Shown piece by piece: positions 50,630 to 57,834 of a stretch of 64,000 nt of DNA (position 1 is its first letter; each line of letters starts with the position of its first letter). Made by a program: the position numbers and the translations under genes. This DNA is from a virus. The notes beneath the pieces are model-generated. The model did not search any database. It was not told the DNA's origin and saw nothing but the letters and a program-made list of their open reading frames with translations. The stretch spans positions 91,989 through 155,988 of IMG/VR virus record IMGVR_UViG_3300036398_003487; one strand, written 5' to 3'.

Positions 50630-51130
50630 TTATTCTTCGTCAAGATATCTACCAAGATTAACAGGTTCCACAAATGTCCCCTCAAGTTCGGACATTTCTT
50701 GTCTATACTCATCTAAAGTTTCAACTGAATAGATGGGAGCAAATAATGGACGACGATTAAATGGGACATTATCTCGGTTTTCCCATTCTTCCAATTCTTT
50801 TTCAATATTAGGAATTTGTCGTTTTACATATGAATATTTGTACCACTTCTCGTAGTCCTCACGTGTGGGAACAAATTTAACGTCACCATAGTTATAAATA
50901 TTCAAATCAGGGTTGTTTGTATAAACATTAAGAATACCCTCATCACCATCATACTGATTACATAACTCCTGAAGAGTATATGGGTTTGTTATACCTTTAT
51001 CTTCCCAACTTCTTCCATAGGAATGAACTTTACAGATATAAAAATATCCGTCTTCAAAAGAATAAATTTGATTACTAATCTTGTCTTTCAATTCAACAAG
51101 TTGTTCGATTGTGTAATTAGATAAATCCAT
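50630..51130 (-). CDS. Hypothetical protein, 166 aa
   Basis: MDLSNYTIEQLVELKDKISN, then a Tyr-rich alpha/beta body with VKFVPTREDYEKWYKYSYVK and an acidic end. Helical N-terminus followed by a possible zinc-free small fold. No family recognised. It lies 8 nt downstream of the nuclease-like gene at 51139. Confidence 0.65.
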   Translation of the reverse strand: MDLSNYTIEQLVELKDKISNQIYSFEDGYFYICKVHSYGRSWEDKGITNPYTLQELCNQYDGDEGILNVYTNNPDLNIYNYGDVKFVPTREDYEKWYKYSYVKRQIPNIEKELEEWENRDNVPFNRRPLFAPIYSVETLDEYRQEMSELEGTFVEPVNLGRYLDEE

Positions 51131-51138
51131 ATAAAAAA

Positions 51139-51687
51139 TTATTTTAAAGTATCAATAAACTTTTTTAAATCAGAGAATGATGTACCTGATAATTTGTTTT
51201 TCTTTTTAAACATTTTATGTACCTCTCCATTCTTCTTAACTGTTGCTCGTAAAGAAACCTTATCGTTATTAAGGTTAGATTCCTTGGTTCCGTTCATAGC
51301 GGTTGTCTTAATTTTATCTAAAACTTTTTTATTTAATACAAAAAACTCAGGAATAAAATCATTTTCACAATCAATGAAACATAAAATATAAAAATCAAAA
51401 TTTTGCCATTGTCTTAAGTGAGTTAAATGATAAGAATTTTTCTTATCAAGAAACGTACATTTCATTTCAGCAAAAAATTTACCAAAAAAAGCATCACCTC
51501 TATCCAAAGATGCAGAAATAGATAATATACCTAATTCTTTAATTAATTTAGCCTGAATTTTACCACCGTATGAACAAGGATTCAAATTAATATAACAATA
51601 ACATAAAAAATCAATTAAGTCTAATCCAAAATCAACGTCTTTATTGTCAATGTATTTTTGTTTTGCTAATTTAAGAAAATTTAACAT
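51139..51687 (-). CDS. PD-(D/E)xK nuclease-like protein
   Basis: 182 residues. Residues 58-77 read SASLDRGDAFFGKFFAEMKC: an Asp followed 8 residues later by ExK (EMK), with hydrophobic strands (FDFYILCFIDCENDFIPEFF) after it, the order expected for a restriction-endonuclease-fold core. A QWQNFDFY segment and a Lys-rich tail could bind DNA. It may be a restriction-type enzyme or an enzyme acting on host DNA; no methyltransferase is next to it. It has its own promoter (51716-51723). Confidence 0.6.
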   Translation of the reverse strand: MLNFLKLAKQKYIDNKDVDFGLDLIDFLCYCYINLNPCSYGGKIQAKLIKELGILSISASLDRGDAFFGKFFAEMKCTFLDKKNSYHLTHLRQWQNFDFYILCFIDCENDFIPEFFVLNKKVLDKIKTTAMNGTKESNLNNDKVSLRATVKKNGEVHKMFKKKNKLSGTSFSDLKKFIDTLK

Positions 51688-51715
51688 AGTAGAGTAGGGG
51701 TTTAATGTTGAACGA

Positions 51716-51723
51716 CAAAGATA
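51716..51723 (-). promoter_or_regulatory. -7 promoter box of the nuclease-like gene
   Basis: TATCTTTG on the minus strand, 28 nt before the ATG at 51687; no good TTG at -33, where the upstream coding sequence ends. Confidence 0.6.
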
Positions 51724-51731
51724 AATAAAAA

Positions 51732-52115
51732 TTATAGTATTTCCAAATTAATTCCAAGTAATTCACATATATTCATAACATGTCTTACTTTAACTTCAGT
51801 AGAACTATACCCACTAATATAAAAGTTATCATTAATTTTTTGTGATTGTTTTAATACCAAGTCATTGTTAGAAAGATAATATTCATGTATACATTCTTTA
51901 AACATTTCAAAAGGATGAATCTTAGAAATATCAGAAATAAATGATACGTAATTCTTGGTTGTAATAGTACTATCGTAATTTTTACCTAATACTTTAAATT
52001 TAAAAATGGTTTTAGAATTCTTTTTCTTTTTTGGAAACTTTTCGTCATATAGTTTATTAACTATATCAAAAAGCTCATCAGGACATGTTTCAATAAGTTG
52101 TTGTAATTTTTCCAT
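51732..52115 (-). CDS. Hypothetical protein with operator-like upstream region, 127 aa
   Basis: MEKLQQLIETCPDELFDIVN, then basic KFPKKKKNSKTIFKFKVLGK and a helical C-terminus (STEVKVRHVMNICELLGINL). No family recognised and no clear helix-turn-helix. Two inverted repeats lie directly upstream, and the gene precedes a nuclease-like gene that has its own promoter, an arrangement that recalls autoregulated control genes; this is inference. Confidence 0.6.
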   Translation of the reverse strand: MEKLQQLIETCPDELFDIVNKLYDEKFPKKKKNSKTIFKFKVLGKNYDSTITTKNYVSFISDISKIHPFEMFKECIHEYYLSNNDLVLKQSQKINDNFYISGYSSTEVKVRHVMNICELLGINLEIL

Positions 52116-52175
52116 AGTATTATATTTTTTATAATAATACTAATAATGATTTTACTAGTCAAATATTCTAGTAAA
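52116..52175 (-). promoter_or_regulatory. Two inverted repeats upstream of the gene at 51732 (operator candidates)
   Basis: AGTATTAT (52116-52123) with ATAATACT (52134-52141), and TTTACTAG (52151-52158) with CTAGTAAA (52168-52175). Both arms are perfect. The first is centred about 13 nt upstream of the ATG, at the place of the promoter/leader. Confidence 0.6.
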
Positions 52176-52178
52176 ATA

Positions 52179-52490
52179 CTAAAACTGCATGTTAATTCTC
52201 TTAATCTCTATTCCAAACTTATCTTTATAATATTTCTCAATACCTTCACCAACTGAATTTCCAAATAAAACACGCATCTTTTCAAAAAAAGAATAATCAA
52301 TCCATAATGTCCCGTGATTATTTCTGTGGGCAATTCTTACAGGGTGACCATCACTATCAACGTCTTTCCTACTAAAGAAATGAATATACCCATCATCTTT
52401 GTCAATGTTCATTTCAACATCACCATAGGTAGCCTCCATGTACCTCTTAATAACCTCATTTAACTTACTCTCGGTAATAATATATTTCAT
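52179..52490 (-). CDS. MKYIITES-family protein, 103 aa
   Basis: N-terminus MKYIITESKLNEVIKRYMEA with ITE|S. The body is a small alpha/beta domain (DVEMNIDKDDGYIHFFSRKD, then RIAHRNNHGTLWIDYSFFEK) and a final helix EGIEKYYKDKFGIEIKRI. Same architecture as the paralogues at 60879-63744: targeting-like segment, beta strands, a helix with an (I/W)xxxxxxxFxI end. Function unknown. Confidence 0.7.
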   Translation of the reverse strand: MKYIITESKLNEVIKRYMEATYGDVEMNIDKDDGYIHFFSRKDVDSDGHPVRIAHRNNHGTLWIDYSFFEKMRVLFGNSVGEGIEKYYKDKFGIEIKRINMQF

Positions 52491-52505
52491 ATTACAATAA
52501 ATATT

Positions 52506-52817
52506 TTATATAAAAATAACATCCCACACCGCAGTGGAATCTCCGTTCTTATCTTTAGGGAATAATAATTTAAACATAGTGTCAATATTATCATCAATCT
52601 CTGTACCCTCGTCATAAGCGTGATAACTACGACCACCTGTATTTAGTATAATTTGATATACAGGATATGTCTTATCTTTAACTTTCCAATTTTTTGTTTC
52701 TATCGAGACATCACCATTAAACCATTCGTATTTAGATAATAGGTTCTCAAGATATTCTTTAAAGAAATTAACTTTCCTCATTTGTAAATTCTGAGACTCG
52801 GTGATAATGTATTTCAT
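52506..52817 (-). CDS. MKYIITES-family protein, 103 aa
   Basis: N-terminus MKYIITESQNLQMRKVNFFK with ITE|S, then ENLLSKYEWFNGDVSIETKN, and a beta-rich body with SYHAYDEGTEIDDNI. Begins with the same upstream junction (TTATTGTAATATG-type AT-rich spacer) as its neighbours and is 15 nt from the gene at 52179. Function unknown. Confidence 0.68.
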   Translation of the reverse strand: MKYIITESQNLQMRKVNFFKEYLENLLSKYEWFNGDVSIETKNWKVKDKTYPVYQIILNTGGRSYHAYDEGTEIDDNIDTMFKLLFPKDKNGDSTAVWDVIFI

Positions 52818-52830
52818 ATTCTACCTAATA

Positions 52831-53538
52831 TTATTTAGCCCTTTTCACCCTTTTTTCAGGAGGTCTTACAAATTTAATATTATTTGTTTCTTCCCAATCC
52901 TCAATAAATTGTCTTGCAACTGTTTCAGGAATTCGTTTATCCATTAAATGTTCAATTGCGTCTTGAATTAATGTGTTTCTTGGGTCATCAAAATTTTTCA
53001 ATTCAGAATCAACCAATTTAGCCATTCTTGAATCTTTTAATTTTTTAGGTAGTGGTTTAGTACCAATCTTATGTGGTATTCTTGTTAATAAGTTTGTTCC
53101 TACTAATGCTGCGGTAATTATACCAGCAACCATTGCGCTATCAATGTCTTGGTGTTGTGGATTCAAGGTATTAATAGTAACTGCTCCTGTCATAAGAGAC
53201 AATACTGTAGTTGCAAATCGTGTGATTATTTTTGTAAGCTCAAGTTTATTTTTTTCAGCTTCGGTATCAACAGTGATACCCCTTCTAGAAAACCCTATTG
53301 ATTCACTAACCGTATCACCTTCAATAACACTATCAACAACATCTTCAGCAACGTCTTTAAATTCATCTTCCCCAATAGAGTTGTATAGTTTCCCAAGAGT
53401 TAACAAATCTTCTTTTGATATGTTATTAAGAATTATATTGGTTACCTCGTCAGTTATTTGTTGTTCCTCGTTTTCACGAATAATACGTTTAACAATTCTT
53501 GTCAAATCAGATTCTGTTAATTTTACAATCTTTTTCAT
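52831..53538 (-). CDS. MKKxVRLTES-family membrane protein, 235 aa
   Basis: N-terminus MKKIVKLTESDLTRIVKRII-REN. Helical acidic region to residue 75, then ISESIGFSRRGI (ISE/SES sites) and two hydrophobic helices (ITRFATTVLSLMTGAVTINT; AMVAGIITAALVGTNLL). The C-terminus is basic and ends KRVKRAK. Probably packaged and membrane-interacting after delivery; inference. Confidence 0.74.
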   Translation of the reverse strand: MKKIVKLTESDLTRIVKRIIRENEEQQITDEVTNIILNNISKEDLLTLGKLYNSIGEDEFKDVAEDVVDSVIEGDTVSESIGFSRRGITVDTEAEKNKLELTKIITRFATTVLSLMTGAVTINTLNPQHQDIDSAMVAGIITAALVGTNLLTRIPHKIGTKPLPKKLKDSRMAKLVDSELKNFDDPRNTLIQDAIEHLMDKRIPETVARQFIEDWEETNNIKFVRPPEKRVKRAK

Positions 53539-53553
53539 ATTACAATAAATACT

Positions 53554-54210
53554 TTAGAAATCACTACCAGCTCCACCACCTCCGAAACTACCTCCACCAA
53601 ATCCCCCAAAACCATTATTGTTGGTGTAATCATCATCATCAAAATCATAATAAACTCCATAACGGGGAATTGGTTCGTCTTCTTTCTTCTTATGTGGTGA
53701 AACACGAGATAAATTAATTTGAGCTTTTTCCAACTCCATATGTAATTTTTTGTCGGTTTCAAATATATTTTTACATAACCCGACAAACTTCTGAAACAGA
53801 GGGTTATTTTCATCCATAAAACCCATATCACCATAACCCTTTGTATGTTTTGGAATCTGAACAATAACATCAGAAGATGGAATACGACCAACATCCATAT
53901 TTTTTCTAACATTAAACACAACAACACTTGCAGTTGTCTTGATACCATCAATGACTATCTCACCCTTAGAATAAATTACAAGGTTTACATCCTTTTGATG
54001 TGTTCTACGAGCATCTGTACTAAAATCACCAGAATCAATAGAATCAACAACAAACTCAAACAACTTCAGTTTTCTATCATCCGTTAACTTTAAAGGTTTA
54101 AAGAATAACATCTTCTGCTTCAATTTATCTGAGAACGACTGTTCTTCTTCTATAACTCTTTTAACTATTTTAACCAAATCTGATTCAGTTAATCTTACAA
54201 TCTTTTTCAT
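53554..54210 (-). CDS. MKKxVRLTES-family protein with Gly-rich tail
   Basis: 218 residues from ATG 54210 (MKKIVRLTESDLVKIVKRVI-EEE). The central domain is TPM-like or alpha/beta (KLFEFVVDSIDSGDFSTDAR, ASVVVFNVRKNMDVGRIPSS). The end is very Gly-rich (GFGGFGGGSFGGGGAGSDF), similar to tails of the TPM-type membrane-associated proteins. Function unknown; probably packaged. Confidence 0.72.
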   Translation of the reverse strand: MKKIVRLTESDLVKIVKRVIEEEQSFSDKLKQKMLFFKPLKLTDDRKLKLFEFVVDSIDSGDFSTDARRTHQKDVNLVIYSKGEIVIDGIKTTASVVVFNVRKNMDVGRIPSSDVIVQIPKHTKGYGDMGFMDENNPLFQKFVGLCKNIFETDKKLHMELEKAQINLSRVSPHKKKEDEPIPRYGVYYDFDDDDYTNNNGFGGFGGGSFGGGGAGSDF

Positions 54211-54231
54211 ATTACAATAAATATATACCAA

Positions 54232-54258
54232 ATAAAAAACCCCTCACATGGAGGGGTT
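54232..54258 (-). terminator. Rho-independent terminator
   Basis: CCCCTC, ACAT, GAGGGG hairpin; on the minus strand followed by six T. It lies between the genes at 54277 and 54210, so these adjacent cassettes are separate transcription units. Confidence 0.75.
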
Positions 54259-54276
54259 GTATAATTTAATTTTGTT

Positions 54277-54849
54277 TTACATATCATTCCAACGTTTGGG
54301 ATTAAACCATCCAAGATGTCTACCGGTATCCTCAAAACTTTGACGATTATTATCATCATAATCTTCTTCCTCCTCATCTTCTTCACCAACAATAGCATAG
54401 TTCAATTCGTCAAGAACAGAATACTTATCAATCTCATCGTCATTAGCATTTAAAAAGATATCACGACCAAGATACTTAACCAATGGTATACCCTCTTCAA
54501 CATAAGCATTATATAACTCAATAATATCACTTGGTGATGCCGATTCACCTCCAAATTCCATTCTAACTCCCTTGAAACCTTTAGATATGAAAATATCCTT
54601 TTCTTCATGTCTATTTTCATTAACTTTACGTTTTGGTTTATCTTTATTATCCATATCTCTAACAATAGAAAATACATCCTCAAGTTTAGATAACGCTTCT
54701 TTCTTATCTTCATCATTAATTGAATTTCTCAACGAATGTAATAATGTATATAAATCTTTTCCTTTTTCTTTTGGAGAAGACTCTTCTTTAACAACTCTTT
54801 TAACTATTTTAACCAAATCTGATTCAGTTAATCTTACAACTTTTTTCAT
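54277..54849 (-). CDS. MKKxVRLTES-family protein, 190 aa
   Basis: N-terminus MKKVVRLTESDLVKIVKRVV-KEE, identical over 15 residues to the gene at 53554 apart from conservative changes. The body is helical and acidic (KALSKLEDVFSIVRDMDNKD), with VRMEFGGESASPSDIIELYN and an acidic EDEEEEDYDDNN stretch before the end DTGRHLGWFNPKRWNDM. Function unknown. Confidence 0.72.
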   Translation of the reverse strand: MKKVVRLTESDLVKIVKRVVKEESSPKEKGKDLYTLLHSLRNSINDEDKKEALSKLEDVFSIVRDMDNKDKPKRKVNENRHEEKDIFISKGFKGVRMEFGGESASPSDIIELYNAYVEEGIPLVKYLGRDIFLNANDDEIDKYSVLDELNYAIVGEEDEEEEDYDDNNRQSFEDTGRHLGWFNPKRWNDM

Positions 54850-54874
54850 AATATATAATGTTTACTATAAATAC

Positions 54875-55072
54875 TTAAATTTTATTTTTTAATGATTCTT
54901 TCCAACCAAAATAAAAACCTACACCAACAATTATATTCATTCCAAAAGACGCAATAACCTCATAAATGTCGTTATAAATATTAAGTGATAGATGGACATG
55001 ACCAACAACCCAAAATGGAATAGATAGATTCTCAGCAATCCATATGATAAGATATTTTAAAAATTCTTTCAT
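54875..55072 (-). CDS. Small membrane protein, 65 aa
   Basis: MKEFLKYLIIWIAENLSIPF, WVVGHVHLSLNIYNDIYEVI, ASFGMNIIVGVGFYFGW. Two hydrophobic helices with a His between them and a Lys-rich end. It lacks the targeting-like N-terminus. It lies upstream of the gene at 54277 by 25 nt. Confidence 0.65.
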   Translation of the reverse strand: MKEFLKYLIIWIAENLSIPFWVVGHVHLSLNIYNDIYEVIASFGMNIIVGVGFYFGWKESLKNKI

Positions 55073-55087
55073 ATAAATAAGTATCTA

Positions 55088-55127
55088 AAAACAAAAAAGG
55101 GGGTAGGGGGAATTGGAACAACGGAAA
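55088..55127. repeat. Direct repeat copy 1: G-rich intergenic element
   Basis: AAAAAAGGGGGTAGGGGG followed by AATTGGAACAACG and an A-rich tract. A second, closely similar copy lies at 55909-55945. Both sit just beyond stop codons on the minus strand, so the complementary strand reads CCCCCTACCCCCTTTTTT; no strong stem is present. Confidence 0.75.
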
Positions 55128-55132
55128 AAAAA

Positions 55133-55525
55133 TTATTTTTTCTTTTTGAATTTTTTTCTATATGTAATTGTATCTTCACTTTCATGATGTTTCATATCAA
55201 AATCAATACAATCAATATCTTCACCAATAATATCAGAAAAATATTTAATGAGTATTTTTGAGAATATCTTCTTCCTAAAAATCGGAACAAAGTCTGTTAT
55301 CTTTAATATAGTAACCTCATATATTACAAGTTCATATTCACATCCCTTATCGATATTAGGACTTTTTTTTGTGTTAATATAAGCAACTTCCTCACCATCA
55401 ACAGTAATATCATAAGTCAAATAACCCCCACCTTCATCTTTGTTAAATTTAACATCCTTAAAAAATGCATCAATTAACTTATAGACAAGTTTAGAATATT
55501 GTTCCTTTGTGATTTTGTATTTCAT
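55133..55525 (-). CDS. MKYxIT-family protein, 130 aa
   Basis: Start at ATG 55525 (MKYKITKEQYSKLVYKLIDA). The E of the ITES motif is displaced (ITKEQ). The body is beta-rich (GGYLTYDITVDGEEVAYINT) with VIYEVTILKITDFVPIFRKK, and a Lys-rich end. It starts one nucleotide after the stop of the gene at 55527. Function unknown. Confidence 0.66.
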   Translation of the reverse strand: MKYKITKEQYSKLVYKLIDAFFKDVKFNKDEGGGYLTYDITVDGEEVAYINTKKSPNIDKGCEYELVIYEVTILKITDFVPIFRKKIFSKILIKYFSDIIGEDIDCIDFDMKHHESEDTITYRKKFKKKK

Positions 55526-55526
55526 A

Positions 55527-55886
55527 TTATTTTCTTTTAAGGTTAGTATATCCTTTATCAATATAATTCTTCAAATAAGTTTCAACCTTATCTGTAAAAA
55601 ATTCAATAACCATTTTTGGTGGCATAAATTGAAATTCACCCCTACGTTCAAGGTGTGGAAAACGACCATCAGGTATTAACCGATTAAATAGGGAATCATA
55701 TTTAAAAATAAAATCATACCCATTATTATATCCGAATATTTTCCCGTCTTTATAAAAATATACCGTCGCAGTTATACTATCACGTCCATTATCACTCATA
55801 TACGAAATATAAAATGTGATATTAAGTTTTTTAAGAGTTTTTGAAATTAACTCGGAAGATTGGTTTTCAGTTATAACGTATTTCAT
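55527..55886 (-). CDS. MKYxITEN-family protein, 119 aa
   Basis: N-terminus MKYVITENQSSELISKTLKK with ITE|N. The body has ITATVYFYKDGKIFGYNNGY and ends in a helix with VIEFFTDKVETYLKNYIDKG. Shares the conserved upstream junction TATTTATTGTAATATG with the genes at 52179, 52831 and 53554. Confidence 0.68.
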   Translation of the reverse strand: MKYVITENQSSELISKTLKKLNITFYISYMSDNGRDSITATVYFYKDGKIFGYNNGYDFIFKYDSLFNRLIPDGRFPHLERRGEFQFMPPKMVIEFFTDKVETYLKNYIDKGYTNLKRK

Positions 55887-55908
55887 ATTACAATAAATAC
55901 ATCAAAAC

Positions 55909-55945
55909 AAAAAAGGGGGTAGGGGGGATTGAACAACAAAGAAAA
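55909..55945. repeat. Direct repeat copy 2: G-rich intergenic element
   Basis: AAAAAAGGGGGTAGGGGG then GATTGAACAACAAAG, corresponding to copy 1 at 55088-55127 with few changes. It lies between the genes at 55949 and 55886 on the minus strand. Confidence 0.75.
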
Positions 55946-55948
55946 AAA

Positions 55949-56449
55949 TTATTTTTTCCCAAAGATATTCATAAACTCTTTTTCGTAATCACGTCTCTCA
56001 ACCTTAACGGTGTTTACCTGAAACTTAACAAACTTAACATCAGTATATATCATAGGAAATGACATGTTGATTTTATCACCCAACTTCTCAGGAGATAATA
56101 CCTCACTTGAATCCCAATTGTATCTAACATCAACATATACCAAATACGTTGGAGTAGATTCAAAACTATCAACAGTATATGTAAATTTAGTTTCAAACTT
56201 ATTAATAACAATTGAATTAATACCAGGTAAACTCTTCTTAAGAACCTTGAATAATAATTCAGGAAAAACAAATTCACCATCCTTATTATACGTTCTGTTG
56301 TTCATTGAAGAAACACGATAATCATTATCAATATACGGATTAACAGTCATTCCACCATTAGTTATAGTATAATTACCATAATCCCTTGTTAACAAAACAT
56401 TATCTCCTAAAATATTCATCATACCAATATTCTCTTCTTCAGGTTCCAT
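55949..56449 (-). CDS. Hypothetical protein, 166 aa
   Basis: MEPEEENIGMMNILGDNVLL, then beta-rich (RDYGNYTITNGGMTVNPYID) with ELLFKVLKKSLPGINSIVIN and a KEFMNIFGKK end. No family recognised. It has a good promoter (56464-56494). Confidence 0.65.
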   Translation of the reverse strand: MEPEEENIGMMNILGDNVLLTRDYGNYTITNGGMTVNPYIDNDYRVSSMNNRTYNKDGEFVFPELLFKVLKKSLPGINSIVINKFETKFTYTVDSFESTPTYLVYVDVRYNWDSSEVLSPEKLGDKINMSFPMIYTDVKFVKFQVNTVKVERRDYEKEFMNIFGKK

Positions 56450-56463
56450 ATATATTTTTTTTA

Positions 56464-56494
56464 CAAAGATAAAACAATAATACTAATTTACCAA
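56464..56494 (-). promoter_or_regulatory. Bacteroidota-type promoter
   Basis: On the minus strand, TTG (56494-56492), exactly 20 nt, TATCTTTG (56471-56464), then 14 nt to the ATG at 56449. Confidence 0.8.
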
Positions 56495-56540
56495 AATTTA
56501 TTTTTTACATATATCAATAATAAGAAAAAAAAATGAAATA

Positions 56541-56567
56541 AAAAACCCCTTGAATAAATCAAAGGGG
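56541..56567 (-). terminator. Rho-independent terminator
   Basis: CCCCTTTGA, TTTAT, TCAAGGGG followed by TTTTTT on the minus strand, after the gene at 56597. Confidence 0.8.
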
Positions 56568-56596
56568 TCGGTCCAACAATACTATCATTGGAGAGG

Positions 56597-56938
56597 TTAA
56601 TTTTTCATCTTCTTATACTTAGAATATCCTTTCTTAATTTTTTCATTAAATTCAGGTGTCTCCATTAATGAAAATAATTCCTCCACTTTCTCTCGTGGTA
56701 AGTCATAATCCATTTCATAAGCCATACACCCCAAAGTTGTCCAAACAATCTCCTCCTTATATTCATCGTAATCTTCCGCATCATAATCATTAGGTTTTAA
56801 CCCAGGTATTACCTGACCAAGAATCTTATCTATAAATTTTATCATATTACGACTAAAAGATTTTTTCTTATCTTCATTAATCACACGTTTAACAATATTA
56901 GTTAAATCAGATTCCGTAAGTGTTACAATCTTTTTCAT
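56597..56938 (-). CDS. MKKxVTLTES-family protein, 113 aa
   Basis: N-terminus MKKIVTLTESDLTNIVKRVI-NED. The body is helical (FSRNMIKFIDKILGQVIPGL), then acidic (NDYDAEDYDEYKEEIVWTTL) and ends GYSKYKKMKN. First cassette of the 47-57 kb minus-strand run. Function unknown; probably packaged. Confidence 0.7.
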   Translation of the reverse strand: MKKIVTLTESDLTNIVKRVINEDKKKSFSRNMIKFIDKILGQVIPGLKPNDYDAEDYDEYKEEIVWTTLGCMAYEMDYDLPREKVEELFSLMETPEFNEKIKKGYSKYKKMKN

Positions 56939-56939
56939 A

Positions 56940-57184
56940 TTTTATAAATACCAATTTTCCAAAAAATTTCCCAAAATTTATTTTTTACATATAGGGAACA
57001 TTTTAAAACAAAGGGTCGCTTTTCTAAAAAAATTTTCCAGGATTTTTTCGAGGGGATTATCCCCCCTATATGACCAAAAAACCCCCTATATAAGGGGGGA
57101 TACGGGAGGGGGGACCCCATAGGTAGGGGTATAGGAGGGGGTAGTAGGGGGTGTTGATAACTTTTAATAAGTATCCCCTCCCCT
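56940..57184. other. Non-coding G/C-tract region
   Basis: No convincing gene. It contains runs of five or six G or C (CCCCCCTATATGACC, then GGGGGGATACGGGAGGGGGG and GGGGTATAGGAGGGGG), partly symmetric, several able to form G-quadruplex or hairpin structures. A 61-codon frame at 56935-57120 is the translation of these tracts and looks spurious. It could be a structured regulatory region or an origin; nothing further is visible. Confidence 0.5.
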
Positions 57185-57283
57185 TTACATTAGGTCACAT
57201 CCTTTTACCACTGCTACTATGGTAACCATTAGTAGACAGTATAGGATGATTGCCTGATTGGGTGTGATGGTAAATCGTTTCAT
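57185..57283 (-). CDS. Tiny membrane protein, 32 aa
   Basis: MKRFTITPNQAIILYCLLMV, TIVAVVKGCDLM. One transmembrane helix with a basic N-terminus. Its ATG lies one base after the stop of the lipoprotein gene at 57285, so both are likely co-translated. A lysis-related pair is conceivable but not demonstrated. Confidence 0.6.
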   Translation of the reverse strand: MKRFTITPNQAIILYCLLMVTIVAVVKGCDLM

Positions 57284-57284
57284 C

Positions 57285-57473
57285 TTATCGTCTGTGTTTC
57301 TTAGGGGTACACTGATGTTGTAGTTGGTTCTTCCCTTTGTTCACACGTTTAGTTTGTTTGTACATCTTCTGTTGTGTGTTAGAATGTTTCTTGTAGTTGT
57401 ACCCATGTTGTGGGGTAGAACAAGATGTTAGTATAACGACTAACATGATTAGGGGTAGTATGTATTTCTTCAT
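57285..57473 (-). CDS. Small basic lipoprotein
   Basis: 62 residues from ATG 57473. MKKYILPLIMLVVILTSCST: a signal peptide ending in lipobox LTSC, then a Lys/Gln/His-rich chain (HGYNYKKHSNTQQKMYKQTK, RVNKGKNQLQHQCTP). Comparable small lipoproteins act as outer-membrane spanin subunits in tailed phages, but the partner is not evident; the 32-residue membrane protein next to it is shorter than usual i-spanins. Confidence 0.75.
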   Translation of the reverse strand: MKKYILPLIMLVVILTSCSTPQHGYNYKKHSNTQQKMYKQTKRVNKGKNQLQHQCTPKKHRR

Positions 57474-57486
57474 AATGTATAGACTA

Positions 57487-57494
57487 CAAATATA
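57487..57494 (-). promoter_or_regulatory. -7 promoter box of the lipoprotein gene
   Basis: TATATTTG on the minus strand, 13 nt before the ATG at 57473. Confidence 0.7.
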
Positions 57495-57518
57495 GTTCAA
57501 AGGTTTTATATATACAAA

Positions 57519-57821
57519 TTATTTCTTAGATAAATCAAGTAGTATGATTGGTAGTCTATCTTTATCAACATATGATAACACATCATCGTAGTCAGATAGT
57601 TTAATCCAATCACCTTGGTCACCCCACCAAGCGGCTACTTCAAAGGTATCCACTCCATCACCACGTAACATATTCATCCCACCGACAATAGATTGAAGAC
57701 CACCACCGACAATAGATACTGTGATATTGTTGGGGAGTGTAAGTAAACCTTGTACCGCACCCTTTACCACACCGTGGGGTTTGAAGTCAAAGTCTTTAAT
57801 GGTATATATCTTCTGTCTCAT
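57519..57821 (-). CDS. Hypothetical protein, 100 aa
   Basis: MRQKIYTIKDFDFKPHGVVK, then a Gly/Val-rich stretch (NITVSIVGGGLQSIVGGMNM) and FEVAAWWGDQGDWIKLSDYD, ending IILLDLSKK. No family recognised. Codon use is less AT-biased than genes before 56 kb. The ATG lies 5 nt after a TACCTTTG box (57827-57834 on the minus strand), a near-leaderless start. Confidence 0.65.
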   Translation of the reverse strand: MRQKIYTIKDFDFKPHGVVKGAVQGLLTLPNNITVSIVGGGLQSIVGGMNMLRGDGVDTFEVAAWWGDQGDWIKLSDYDDVLSYVDKDRLPIILLDLSKK

Positions 57822-57834
57822 TACTACAAAGGTA

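Noticed and set aside
52973-53548. 191-codon plus-strand frame
   Set aside because: Antisense of the MKKxVRLTES gene at 52831; Ser/Leu-rich by-product.
56935-57120. 61-codon frame over the G/C tracts
   Set aside because: Composition (PPLYRGFFGHIGGIIP) simply follows the G/C runs, no start context, and no family.
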